Assembly (NCBI RefSeq): GCF_000025345.1
Contig: NC_013757.1
Span: 124,001-188,000 of the forward strand
DNA length: 64,000 nucleotides
Direction: 5' to 3'
From: Geodermatophilus obscurus DSM 43160
GTDB lineage: Bacteria > Actinomycetota > Actinomycetes > Mycobacteriales > Geodermatophilaceae
Positions 1 through 8,123 of this stretch are shown here, piece by piece. The position numbers and the translations under genes were made by a program. The notes below the pieces were generated by a model. It had not been told where the DNA came from. It did not search any database and worked only from the letters and a program-made list of their open reading frames with translations. How positions within the stretch are numbered: the first letter of the stretch is position 1; the number at the start of each line of letters is the position of its first letter.

Positions 1-1983
1 GCGACCGCCGAGCTGTCCGCGGCGACCACCCCGCTGGAGGTCGCCCAGGTCGCCGGCGGCCACGTCCGGGCGCTCACCGGCCCGGACAGCCGCGTCGCGG
101 TCTACGAGGTCGACCCCTCGCACCGGGCGCTGTCCGCGCTGGCCATCGACGGCGGGAGCCCGGCCGGCCTGGAGATGTGGCGGACGCTGCCGATGTCGGC
201 CCCGCTGGCGGCCACCACCGCCGTCACCGAGCGCCGTCCGGTGTGGGTGGAGGACGTCGCCGCACAGCCCCCGGCCGGCCGCGAGCTGGCGCCGGAGCTG
301 GCCGCGTCCGCAGCGGAGTTCGGGCTCGCTGCTGTCGCGGCCCTGCCGCTGTCCGCGGCCGGGCGGGTGGTCGGCGTCCTGTCGATCGCCTGGCCCGAGG
401 TGCAGCGCTTCTCTGCGACCGACCGGGCGATGCTGCTCGCCGTCGCCGAGCAGTGCGCTCAGGCCCTCGACCGCGCCCGGCTCTACCGGGCCGAGCGGGG
501 CATCGCCGAGACGCTGCAGCTGAGCCTGCTGCCGGCGCAGCTGCCCGCACTGGAGCGGCTGGCGCTGGCGGCGCACTACCTGCCCGGCGCCGAGGGCACC
601 CAGGCGGGCGGCGACTGGTACGACGTCGTCGAGCTGGCCGACCACCGGTTGGCGATCGCCGTGGGCGACGTCGTCGGGCAGGGCCCGGCGGCCGCCGCGG
701 TCATGGGCCAGCTGCGCAGCGCGCTCTCGACGGCGGTCCTGCAGGGCTGCGGCCCCGCGGAGGCGCTCGAGCTGCTGGACCGGTTCGCCGCCCGGCTGCC
801 CGGCGCGCTGGCCTCCACCGCAGCCTGCCTGGTCGTCGACGGCACGGCCGGCACGGTCCGGTGGGCCCGCGCCGGTCACCCGCCGGCCCTGCTGGTGACC
901 CCCGACGGGGCCCAGCTGCTCGACGGTGCCGGCTCCGGCGCCGTCCTCGGCGCACCCGGCCGGCGCCCGTACACCGAGGGCACGGTCCAGATCACCCCGG
1001 GTGCCACGTTGCTGCTCTACACCGACGGGCTTGTCGAGCGCCGCGGCGAGGTCCTCGACGACGGGCTGGAGCGGGTGCGCGCTGCCGCGGCTCGGCACGC
1101 CGCGGCCGACCCGGTCGGGCTGACCGGACGGCTGCTCGCCGAGGTCCTCGCCGACGCCGACCAGCCCGACGACGTCGCGCTGATCGCCGCCCGGCTGCTG
1201 CCCGCGCCCCTGTCCGCCCGGCTGCCGGCCGACCCGCGGAGCCTGTCGGCGGTCCGGCGGGCCGTGGCGGCGTGGACGGCAGCGGCCGGACTGCCCGACG
1301 ACACCGCCGAGGACCTGCAGCTGGCGCTGGGCGAGGCGCTGGCCAACGCGGTGGAGCACGCCTACGCGGCGGCCGCCGACGAGGGCGAGTGCAGCTACCG
1401 GGTGGCCCGCGAGGCCGACGGGAGCCTGCGGGCCGAGGTGCGCGACTCCGGCCTGTGGCGGCCACCGCCGGCCGACCGCGGGTACCGCGGCCGCGGCCTG
1501 GAGCTGATCAGCGCGCTCGCCACCGACGTCGAGGTGGTGCACGTCCCGGAGGTCGCGGGCACCACCGTCCGCTTCCGGATGGCCCCCGCCGTCCCCGGCG
1601 CCCCCGAGCTCCGTCCGCAGCGCGGCACGGCGGGTCCTCCCCTCGACGGGGGCGCGGTGCTGACCGTGCACGACGAGCCGGGCGGGCCGCGCCTGGAGGT
1701 GCACGGTGAGGTCGACCTGGCCACCGCGGGGCGGGTGCGGAGGCAGCTGCTCACCCGGCTCGAGCAGCTCGCCCCGGGGTCGGTCGCGACGCTCGACCTC
1801 GGGCCGACCGGCTACCTGGCCAGCGCCGGCGTCGGGTTGGTGCTGGAGGCCGTCGCGCGGGCGCGGCGGGCCGGCGTCGAGCTCCGGGTACAGACGCGAC
1901 CCGGAACGCCGCCGGCGCGGATACTCGCCCTGGCCGGGGTCGGCGAGCCGGCGGTCGAGGCACCGACGGCGCCACTGGCATGA
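1..1983 (+). CDS. SpoIIE-type PP2C phosphatase with GAF, HATPase and STAS domains (5' end outside window)
   Basis: The frame is open from base 1, so the N-terminus lies upstream of the window; 660 residues are visible. Order: GAF-like sensor (about 1-160), SpoIIE/PP2C phosphatase (about 170-405, with GGDWYD and the aspartate-rich GDVVGQG and YTDGLVE motifs), HATPase_c anti-sigma kinase domain (about 410-520, N-box EALANAVEHAY), C-terminal STAS domain (about 550-655, EVDLAT). By family knowledge such proteins dephosphorylate anti-anti-sigma factors in partner-switching control of sigma factors; carrying kinase, phosphatase and STAS modules together suggests a self-contained switch. The stop overlaps the start of the next gene (ATGA), so the two are probably cotranslated. 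Domain assignment is secure; the target sigma factor is unknown. Confidence 0.9.
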   Translation, partial: ATAELSAATTPLEVAQVAGGHVRALTGPDSRVAVYEVDPSHRALSALAIDGGSPAGLEMWRTLPMSAPLAATTAVTERRPVWVEDVAAQPPAGRELAPELAASAAEFGLAAVAALPLSAAGRVVGVLSIAWPEVQRFSATDRAMLLAVAEQCAQALDRARLYRAERGIAETLQLSLLPAQLPALERLALAAHYLPGAEGTQAGGDWYDVVELADHRLAIAVGDVVGQGPAAAAVMGQLRSALSTAVLQGCGPAEALELLDRFAARLPGALASTAACLVVDGTAGTVRWARAGHPPALLVTPDGAQLLDGAGSGAVLGAPGRRPYTEGTVQITPGATLLLYTDGLVERRGEVLDDGLERVRAAAARHAAADPVGLTGRLLAEVLADADQPDDVALIAARLLPAPLSARLPADPRSLSAVRRAVAAWTAAAGLPDDTAEDLQLALGEALANAVEHAYAAAADEGECSYRVAREADGSLRAEVRDSGLWRPPPADRGYRGRGLELISALATDVEVVHVPEVAGTTVRFRMAPAVPGAPELRPQRGTAGPPLDGGAVLTVHDEPGGPRLEVHGEVDLATAGRVRRQLLTRLEQLAPGSVATLDLGPTGYLASAGVGLVLEAVARARRAGVELRVQTRPGTPPARILALAGVGEPAVEAPTAPLA

Positions 1984-3080
1984 CGGCGCGCACACCGGGG
2001 CCCCCGCACGAGGGGCCGGCGGCACGTGTACGAGGATGGCGCAGCAGTCGGCCGGAGTCCCCGGTCGGGGGAGGACCGGACGACGTGGACCCAGCGGTGG
2101 GCGAGTACGCCCCTCACCCGCGGCCGTCGAACGGCACCGGGGCGTCCGTCGGGTCGAGGCACGCCGCCGCGGTGGTGCGCGGGGAGGCCGAGCTGCTGGC
2201 CGTGGCCCTGCCCTTCCTCGACGCCGGGCTGCGGGCCGGGGACGTCGTCGCGCTGAGCTGCCCTCCGGAGGTCGCCGCGCTGCTGTGCGACGAGCTCGGC
2301 GAGCGCGCCGGACAGGTCCGCAACGACCGGCGGCTGTCGCTGCTGGGGGCCCGGGCGCCCGACGCGCTGGCGCACGCCCGCCGGACCGCCGAGCGGGCGC
2401 CCAGCGGTCAGCTCCGCGTGCTCTCGCTGGTCGACTTCGGGCCGGTCCCCGTCGGCTGGCGGGAGGGGCTGCGCTTCGAGTCGGCGTCCAACCGGGTCAT
2501 GCAGGGAGTGCCGGTCGACGCCCTCTGCGTCTACGACAGGCGACGGCTGCCCGCGGTGGTCGTCGAGGCCGCTGCCGCCACCCACCCGTTCCTGGTCCAC
2601 GACGGCGCCTGGGCCCCCAGCCCGGCCTACCGCGACCCGGCCGACTACCTGCCCGCGCTGCCCTGGCCGCGCGAGCCGCTGGAGGACACCGCGCCGGTGC
2701 TCGTCCTCGACGACGCCCCCAGCCTCGTCGCGCTGCGCCACGAGATCGGTGCGGCCCTCGCCGCCCGGGTGCCCGACCGCGACCAGCGGGAGGACCTGCA
2801 CCTGGCCGCCGCCGAGGTCGCCGCCAACGCCTTCCGGCACGGCGTCCGCCCGGTGTCGGCGCGGATGTGGACCGACGGCGAGCGGCTGGTCTGCGCCGTC
2901 ACGGACTCCGGGCACTCCTTCGGCGACCCGCTGGCCGGTTTCCGGCCCGCCCACGGCGCCGACTTCAGCCGCGGCGGCATGGGCCTGTGGCTGGCCCGCA
3001 AACTGTGGGACTCCGTCGACCTGATACCCGGCCCCGAGGGGCTCACCGTCCGGCTCAGCACCCGCCTGAACCCGGCTTGA
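1980..3080 (+). CDS. MEDS-domain sensor with HATPase (anti-sigma regulatory kinase)
   Basis: The 366-aa product has a MEDS (DcmR-type sensory) domain at about 60-215, beginning HAAAVVRGEAELLAVALPF, and a C-terminal HATPase_c domain of the anti-sigma kinase type at about 240-360 (N-box DLHLAAAEVAANAFRHG, then GGMGLWLARKL). The family couples a small-molecule or redox sensing module to a serine kinase of the RsbW type. The ATG start overlaps the upstream SpoIIE gene by 4 nt. The first 35 residues are low-complexity, and a GTG at 2085 preceded by GGGGGAGG is a credible alternative start that would remove them. Likely works with the upstream phosphatase in one partner-switching module. Confidence 0.85.
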   Translation: MTARTPGPPHEGPAARVRGWRSSRPESPVGGGPDDVDPAVGEYAPHPRPSNGTGASVGSRHAAAVVRGEAELLAVALPFLDAGLRAGDVVALSCPPEVAALLCDELGERAGQVRNDRRLSLLGARAPDALAHARRTAERAPSGQLRVLSLVDFGPVPVGWREGLRFESASNRVMQGVPVDALCVYDRRRLPAVVVEAAAATHPFLVHDGAWAPSPAYRDPADYLPALPWPREPLEDTAPVLVLDDAPSLVALRHEIGAALAARVPDRDQREDLHLAAAEVAANAFRHGVRPVSARMWTDGERLVCAVTDSGHSFGDPLAGFRPAHGADFSRGGMGLWLARKLWDSVDLIPGPEGLTVRLSTRLNPA

Positions 3081-3091
3081 CGCCGTCGATC

Positions 3092-3105
3092 CCTCACTGC
3101 TGAGG
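3092..3105. promoter_or_regulatory. Inverted repeat CCTCA-N4-TGAGG before MarR gene
   Basis: CCTCACTGCTGAGG has perfect 5-bp arms and a 4-bp spacer and ends 7 nt before the GTG start of the MarR gene. The right arm also contains GAGG at Shine-Dalgarno distance. It may be an autoregulatory operator, or an RNA hairpin whose left arm masks the ribosome site. The same arms recur at the other MarR locus near 15540-15566. Confidence 0.5.
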
Positions 3106-3112
3106 TACCGGC

Positions 3113-3607
3113 GTGGGGGACGCCGTCGACCAGATCCTGGCCCAGTGGGCCCGGGAGCGGCCCGACCTGGACTGCAGCCCGATGGGCGTCGTCGGCCGCA
3201 TCTCGCAGCTGCAACGGGAGGTCTTCCTCGCCCAGCGCGCCACCTTCGCCCGCCACGGCCTCGACGTCCCCTCGTTCGACGTGCTGGCCGCGCTGCGCCG
3301 GGCCGGTGCCCCCTACCAGCTGACGCCCACCGCGCTGATGCGCACCGCGCTGGTCACCTCCGGTGCGATCACCCAGCGGCTGGACCGGCTGGAGGAGAAG
3401 GGGCTGATCACCCGCGAGCGCAGCGAGGCCGACGGGCGGGCCGTCGTCGTCACGCTGACCGAGGCCGGCCGCGCGGCCCTGGACGCCGCGCTGCCCGACC
3501 ACCTGGAGACCGAGCGCCGGCTGCTGGCCGGGCTCTCGGACGACGACCTCGACGCCCTCGCCGGCCTGCTGCGCCGGCTGCTCGTCGCCCTGGGCCGGGT
3601 GCCGTGA
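3113..3607 (+). CDS. MarR-family transcriptional regulator
   Basis: The 164-aa protein has the MarR winged helix: helical start, then the recognition region LMRTALVTSGAITQRLDRLE and the wing around EADGRAVVVTLTEAGRAALD, and a C-terminal dimerisation helix. Start is GTG at 3113, only 7 nt after a CCTCA-N4-TGAGG inverted repeat that could be its operator. It follows the MEDS kinase by 32 nt in the same direction, but the intervening repeat suggests its own control. The ligand and targets cannot be read from sequence; MarR proteins typically respond to phenolic or other small molecules. Confidence 0.88.
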   Translation: MGDAVDQILAQWARERPDLDCSPMGVVGRISQLQREVFLAQRATFARHGLDVPSFDVLAALRRAGAPYQLTPTALMRTALVTSGAITQRLDRLEEKGLITRERSEADGRAVVVTLTEAGRAALDAALPDHLETERRLLAGLSDDDLDALAGLLRRLLVALGRVP

Positions 3608-3611
3608 CATG

Positions 3612-3628
3612 GCGGTCCTCCGGACCGC
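3612..3628 (+). terminator. Hairpin after MarR gene
   Basis: GCGGTCC-TCC-GGACCGC forms a perfect 7-bp stem with a 3-nt loop 4 nt after the MarR stop. There is no T-run, as is common in high-GC actinobacteria. It separates convergent genes (MarR and the DNA ligase), so it is a plausible terminator. Confidence 0.5.
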
Positions 3629-3739
3629 ACCGCGGCCAGGTGCCGTTCCCTGCTGCGTCGAGCCCTGCCCGGCACTCGATCGCGGGAGCCTCCGGCCCCC
3701 ACTCCTCGCGCCGCCCCCAGGGCGTCTCCGGTCGGCCGC

Positions 3740-4753
3740 TCAGGGCACCGCCGGGACGTCCTCCGGGGTGAGGTCCGGGCGGACCCGCACGAAGCGCAGC
3801 GGGTGGCGGAAGACGCCGGCCTGCAGCGCGGCGTCCGCGCTGACCTCGACGACGACGTCCGGGCGGACGCGGGTCAGCGGCACCGACAGCCGGCCGCCGC
3901 CGAAGGCGCCGGTGCCGATCCGCTCCGGCCACGGGTGGTCCGGCCCGGCCGGGGTGAGGACGTCGGCCAGCTCGGCGGACTGCGCGGGCGACAGCGGGCT
4001 GGTCCGGCCGACGACGACCAGCTCGCCGTCCCGGTACCGCCCGGCCACGAGCTGGCTCGGCCGCTCCAGCGGTCCGATGACGCCGCCGGCGAGCACCTCG
4101 GTGGTCTCCCACGACTTCACCTTCAGCCACTCCCGCCGGCCGGGCGCGTAGCGGGTGCCGGCGCCCTTGGCGACCAGCCCCTCCACCCCGGCGGGCCGGA
4201 AGTCGGCCGACCACTGCCGGGCCTCGGCGGGGTCGGCGGTGACCGGTGAGAGCTGCATCGGCGGGGCCCAGCGGGCGGCGAGGTCCTCCAGCGCGGCCCG
4301 CCGCTCCCGCAGCCGGCGCCCCCGCAGGTCCGCGCCGCCCAGCGCCAGCAGGTCGAAGGCGACGTAGGAGGCGGGCGCGGCGGCGACCAGGGCACCGATC
4401 CGGCCGGCGGTGGCGACCATCCGCTGCTGGAGCAGGCCGAAGTCCAGCCGGGAGCCGTTCCAGACGACGACCTCGCCGTCGAGCACCGTGCCCGCGGGCA
4501 CCTGGGCCACGGCCGCGGCGACGACGTCCGGGAAGCGGGAGGACAGGTCGCGGCCCTGCCGGGACCAGACCCGGGTCGTGCCGCCGGTGCGGACGACGAC
4601 CAGGCGGTAGCCGTCCCACTTGGGCTCGTAGAGCACCCCGCCGGGCAGCGCGTCGGCCCGCGGCAGGTCGCGCACCGGCTTGGCCAGCTCCACCGCGACC
4701 GGGCCGGCCAGCTCGGTCGGCACGTCGGGCAGGCCGGGCACGGACAGCGGCAC
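3740..4753 (-). CDS. ATP-dependent DNA ligase (LigC-like)
   Basis: Seals nicks using ATP. The adenylation lysine lies in motif I (EPKWDGYR), followed by motif III (VLDGEVVVW), motif IV (EGLVAKG) and motif V (EWLKVKSWE); an OB-fold domain follows (about 240-337). I place the start at GTG 4753, giving 337 aa, near the size of mycobacterial LigC. The frame stays open upstream to 4975, but that extension overlaps the leader of the divergent DUF1992 gene and has no ligase-like residues. LigC/LigD-type ligases serve repair rather than replication in actinobacteria. No Ku or LigD polymerase gene is nearby. Confidence 0.85.
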   Translation of the reverse strand: MPLSVPGLPDVPTELAGPVAVELAKPVRDLPRADALPGGVLYEPKWDGYRLVVVRTGGTTRVWSRQGRDLSSRFPDVVAAAVAQVPAGTVLDGEVVVWNGSRLDFGLLQQRMVATAGRIGALVAAAPASYVAFDLLALGGADLRGRRLRERRAALEDLAARWAPPMQLSPVTADPAEARQWSADFRPAGVEGLVAKGAGTRYAPGRREWLKVKSWETTEVLAGGVIGPLERPSQLVAGRYRDGELVVVGRTSPLSPAQSAELADVLTPAGPDHPWPERIGTGAFGGGRLSVPLTRVRPDVVVEVSADAALQAGVFRHPLRFVRVRPDLTPEDVPAVP

Positions 4754-4916
4754 GACGGTCAGGGTGGGGGTTCCCGACCCCCTGCGCAGGGCCCTGAGCT
4801 GCCGGTTCACCCCTTCGGGGCACGTCGCCACGCTCCGCGAGGACGGCGCGGTCCCCGCACGAGCGACGCAGGAGGTCAAGACACGATCCGGCAACGGCGG
4901 GGTACCAAGGAGGGTG

Positions 4917-5405
4917 ATGACTGAGCGCAAGCCCCCGGGGATGTCCTTCGAGACCTGGATCGACCACCAGATCACCCAGGCGCAGGCCCGGGGTGCGTTC
5001 GACGGGCTCGAGGGCTCCGGCCGGCCGTTGCCCCCACGGGCCAGGGAGCAGACCAGCTACGAGTGGGCGCTGGAGTGGGCGCGCCGCCAGCAGGCCGACC
5101 CCAAGGACCTGCTGCCCCCGGGCATGGCGCTGCGCCGCGAGCGCGAGGACCTGGCGCTGCGGGTGCCGCAGCTGCCCAGCGAGGCCGCGGTCCGGGCGAC
5201 GGTGGCGGAGTTCAACGCCCGGGTGGAGCAGCACTGGCGGCGTCCGCAGGACGGACCGGACGCCGTCCCCGGGCTGGCCGACGAGGACGCGCTCGTGCGG
5301 CTCTGGCAGGCCACCCGCCCGCCGCCGCCCCTCCCCGAGCCGGTCGCCCCGCCGGCGCCCCCGCGGTCCCGCTGGTGGCGCCGCCGCCGTTCGCCGCGGG
5401 CGTAG
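4917..5405 (+). CDS. DUF1992 (DnaJ-homologue C28-like) domain protein
   Basis: The ATG at 4917 has AAGGAGGG directly upstream at unusually tight spacing. The 162-aa product starts with a DUF1992 domain (about 8-75: FETWIDHQITQAQARGAFDGL, then GSGRPL), continues as a charged helical segment with an FNARVEQHW motif, and ends in a Pro/Arg-rich tail. The domain is conserved in bacteria and in eukaryotic DNAJC28 but lacks an assigned activity. It is divergent from the ligase with about 160 bp between starts. Function unknown. Confidence 0.75.
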   Translation: MTERKPPGMSFETWIDHQITQAQARGAFDGLEGSGRPLPPRAREQTSYEWALEWARRQQADPKDLLPPGMALRREREDLALRVPQLPSEAAVRATVAEFNARVEQHWRRPQDGPDAVPGLADEDALVRLWQATRPPPPLPEPVAPPAPPRSRWWRRRRSPRA

Positions 5406-5467
5406 CGGCCGGCGCATCCCCGGGGAGCGGTCGGGTAGGGGAGCGGCCCCGAGATGAGGAGGTCGCC

Positions 5468-5662
5468 ATGACCGAGGTACCGGGCACCGACCGCGACGAG
5501 GCGCGCGAGAACGTCCTGCACGAGACGCCGCTGGTCCCCGAGGACGTCGACGACACCGACGACGACCCGCGCCACACCGACCACCCGACGAACCGCGGGG
5601 ACGAGGGCCAGGACGGCGAGAGCGCCAAGCCGCCGGCCGGGAGCACCGAGCTCGGCACCTGA
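5468..5662 (+). CDS. Small acidic disordered protein
   Basis: A 64-aa product starting at ATG 5468, with GAGGAGG 5 nt upstream, a strong ribosome site that supports translation. It is rich in Asp, Glu, Pro and Thr, has no hydrophobic core, and is probably intrinsically disordered; a run of Asp (VDDTDDDPRH) sits at its centre. It resembles in character the acidic small genes at 5751 and 10654. I do not recognise a family. Confidence 0.6.
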   Translation: MTEVPGTDRDEARENVLHETPLVPEDVDDTDDDPRHTDHPTNRGDEGQDGESAKPPAGSTELGT

Positions 5663-5750
5663 CCCGACCCCTGCCGCCCGGCGCGCGGGTCCCGCCGCCC
5701 GCGAGGGCAGTGGTGACCTGCGTTCCGTCCAGCGAGGGGGGAGGAGACCC

Positions 5751-5921
5751 ATGACCGAGAGCACCGGAGCCGGGGGAGCGGGCGCCGACGAGGTGACCGC
5801 GACGCCGAGCGGCGCGGCCGCCGGCGATGAGGGCGAGGACCTGCACGGCACGGCCCGCGAGGTCTACGAGGCCAACCAGGAGGGCGGTGCGGACGGCGCG
5901 GCGAAGACGCCCGGCGCCTGA
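5751..5921 (+). CDS. Small Ala/Gly/Glu-rich protein
   Basis: The 56-aa frame from ATG 5751 to TGA 5921 has GGGGGAGGAG 4 nt upstream. The product is Ala/Gly/Glu-rich with a short amphipathic stretch near the end (TAREVYEANQEGG) and no membrane segment. It follows the acidic gene at 5468 by 88 nt and precedes a strong hairpin, so the two may be cotranscribed. No family recognised; coding potential is inferred from the ribosome site and codon-position GC. Confidence 0.5.
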   Translation: MTESTGAGGAGADEVTATPSGAAAGDEGEDLHGTAREVYEANQEGGADGAAKTPGA

Positions 5922-5929
5922 TCCCCCGA

Positions 5930-5970
5930 CCACGCCCTGCGGCGGTCCCCCGAGCCGCCGCCGGGCGTGG
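5930..5970. terminator. Bidirectional hairpin
   Basis: Arms 5930-5945 and 5955-5970 form a 16-bp stem with one mismatch (CCACGCCCTGCGGCGG against CCGCCGCCGGGCGTGG) and a 9-nt loop. It lies between the small plus-strand gene and the end of the minus-strand remnant, so it probably terminates transcription from both sides. Confidence 0.6.
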
Positions 5971-5978
5971 CCCGCTCG

Positions 5979-6251
5979 TCACCCCCGTGCCCTCGGCCGG
6001 GGGTCGGGAAAGGCGTTGTCCGCCGTCCCGGGGGTCAGCTGACGCACGTCGGTCCCGTCGCGGTCGACGAGCCAGACGGTGAAGTGCGCCCCGTCGTAGG
6101 CCCAGAACGCGATCTGCCGGCCGTCCGGCGACCCGACCGGCTGGTCGTCCCCGACGTCGTTGCGGGTCAGCTGCCAGATGCGCCCGTCGTCCAGCGACCG
6201 GTGGACCTCGGTGTCGCCGTCGCGGTTGCTGCTGGAGACGAACGGGAGCTC
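5979..6251 (-). pseudogene. TolB/WD40-like beta-propeller remnant
   Basis: Reading on from the hydantoinase B stop in the same frame gives about 90 residues without a start codon: SSNRDGDTEVHRSLDDG, IWQLTRNDVGDDQPVGSPDG, RQIAFWAYDG, then WLVDRDGTDVRQLTPG, ending in TGA at 5979. The recurring S-P-D-G-R-x-I-A-F and D-G-T-x-x-x-Q-L-T signatures are those of PD40/TolB propeller blades. Only about two blades remain, so it is a truncated fragment, not a gene. Its parent is not in the window. Confidence 0.65.
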
Positions 6252-8123
6252 TCAGAGCAGGTCGAACTCGTTGAAGGCGGCGCCGCCGGACAGGCGCGCA
6301 TAGCCCGGCCCGCGGTCGAAGAACGGCTCGTCGCCGGTGCGCGCGTCCCGCATCTCCCGGCGGAGCCGGTCGGTCGCGGCCTCGTCGCAGGTGCCGTCGT
6401 CCCCGACCACCACGCCGTAGTCCACGCGCGCGCCGGCCGGCGAGACCTTCCGCCAGGCGACGTCGCGCAGCACCTCCTCGACCGGCCGGTCCAGCGGGTC
6501 GCCCCAGCCGCCGCCGCCCGTCGTCCGGATGCGCACCACCGTCCCGGCAGCCAGCGGCTCGGCGTCGGCGAGCGCGTCGACGTCGTGCTCGTCCGGCCCG
6601 CTCGGGTCGACCGTGATCCGGAACGGCTGGCCGGCGCGACCGCCGGCGACGCCCCAGCAGGACAGGATCGAACGGTCGGCGATCGACATGAAGTGCGCGT
6701 CGCGCAGCACCCGGATGTGCTTCTCGTAACCGCAGCCGCCGCGGTACCGGCCCGGTCCGCCGGAGTCCAGGGCCAGCCCCAGCCGCTCCACCCGCAGCGG
6801 GAAGCGGCTCTCGGTGAACTCGGTCGGCAGGTTCCGCGAGTCCGGGACGACGTGGATGGTGTCCTCGCCGTCGGCGTAGTACCGCCCGCCGGACCCGCCG
6901 CCGAGCACCTCGCGCATCAGGTAGGGCTCACCAGCCTCGTCGAGGCCGTACACACCGGTGTAGCGGATCGTCTCCTGGTCGGCGGGCATCCGGCCGCCGG
7001 TCGCCTTGGCCAGCACCCCCGCCAGGACGCCGAGCAGCCGCAGGATGACGAACGTCCGCGCGTTGGTCGGCGCGGGGAAGACCGGCGTGAGCAGCGTGCC
7101 CTTCTCCGGGAAGCGCATCTCGATCAGCGGCACGACGCCCTCGTTCACGTCGAGCTCGGCCATCCGCTCGGGGGTCTCGGCCAGGTTGCGGAGGATCGGC
7201 GCCAGCCACTTCTTGAGGAAGTTGCCGTCGGCGTAGTCGCCGCAGTGGTTGATCGGCCCCTTGGCCTGCGGTCCGGTGCCGGTGAAGTCGATGACCAGCG
7301 GGACGTCGGCGGCGCTGTCCATGGTCAGCGTGATCCGCTGCCGGTGCAGCTTCGGCGGCTCGACGCCGTCGTGCTCGGCGTAGTCCTCCCAGACGTAGGT
7401 GCCGTCGGGGATCTGCGACAGGACCTCCCGCCGGTACACCTCGGTGGAGTTGGCGAGGATCGCCTCGAAGCAGGCCTCCACGGCGGCCACCCCGTACCGC
7501 TCGAACAGCTCCCCGAGCCGCCGAGCGCCGGCCAGGCAGGCGGAGCACTCGGCGTCGAGGTCGGCGGCCAGCGAGTCGGGCATCCGGGAGTTGCGGGTCA
7601 TGATCGCCAGCGCCGCCTCGTTGCGGACACCGCGGTCCCACAGCTTGATCGGCGGGACCATCAGCCCCTCCTCGTAGACCGAGGTCGCCGCCGAGGGCAT
7701 CGAGCCGGGCACCGCGCCGCCGATGTCGTCGTGGTGGCCGAACGCCTGCACGAAGGCGACGACCTCCGCCTTCGGGCCGGCAGGGCCGTCCACCTCGGCG
7801 AACACCGGCACGGTGACGCACAGGTCGGGCAGGTGCCCGATGCCGCCCTCGGAGAGGTAGACGTCGTTGTGGAAGTAGACGTCGCCGATGTTCATCGTCC
7901 CGATCGGGTGGTCGCGCACCACCGGGTGCACCAGCGCGGAGTACGAGCGGCCGGTGAGCTTGCGCAGCTTGCGGTCGTGGATGCCGGCGCGGAAGTCGTG
8001 CGCGTCGCGGATCATCGGCGACCGCGACGTCCGGCCGATCGAGGTCTCCACCTCGCGCTCGATCGCCGCGAGCGTGCCGGCGACGATCTCCACGAGCACC
8101 GGGTCGGCGTCCGGAAGGCCCAT
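6252..8123 (-). CDS. hyuB: Hydantoinase B/oxoprolinase family protein
   Basis: A 623-aa protein of the HyuB/oxoprolinase-beta family, full length for the family. Landmarks: the N-terminal PVLVEIVAGTLAAIEREVE segment, then SYSALVHPVVRDHP, the metal-site-like DVYFHNDVYLSEGGIGHLPD, and the C-terminal TTGGGGWGDP. The start overlaps the HyuA stop (TGATG). With HyuA it would perform ATP-dependent opening of a five-membered cyclic amide (N-methylhydantoin, 5-oxoproline) or a related carboxylation, as in acetone and acetophenone carboxylases. The substrate cannot be decided here. A propeller remnant lies directly behind it. Confidence 0.88.
   Translation of the reverse strand: MGLPDADPVLVEIVAGTLAAIEREVETSIGRTSRSPMIRDAHDFRAGIHDRKLRKLTGRSYSALVHPVVRDHPIGTMNIGDVYFHNDVYLSEGGIGHLPDLCVTVPVFAEVDGPAGPKAEVVAFVQAFGHHDDIGGAVPGSMPSAATSVYEEGLMVPPIKLWDRGVRNEAALAIMTRNSRMPDSLAADLDAECSACLAGARRLGELFERYGVAAVEACFEAILANSTEVYRREVLSQIPDGTYVWEDYAEHDGVEPPKLHRQRITLTMDSAADVPLVIDFTGTGPQAKGPINHCGDYADGNFLKKWLAPILRNLAETPERMAELDVNEGVVPLIEMRFPEKGTLLTPVFPAPTNARTFVILRLLGVLAGVLAKATGGRMPADQETIRYTGVYGLDEAGEPYLMREVLGGGSGGRYYADGEDTIHVVPDSRNLPTEFTESRFPLRVERLGLALDSGGPGRYRGGCGYEKHIRVLRDAHFMSIADRSILSCWGVAGGRAGQPFRITVDPSGPDEHDVDALADAEPLAAGTVVRIRTTGGGGWGDPLDRPVEEVLRDVAWRKVSPAGARVDYGVVVGDDGTCDEAATDRLRREMRDARTGDEPFFDRGPGYARLSGGAAFNEFDLL

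Noticed and set aside
3450..5933. An 827-codon minus-strand frame spanning MarR, ligase and small genes
   Set aside because: Arg/Pro/Gly-rich translation across several real genes on both strands; only the ligase and the genes listed have family motifs and ribosome sites.
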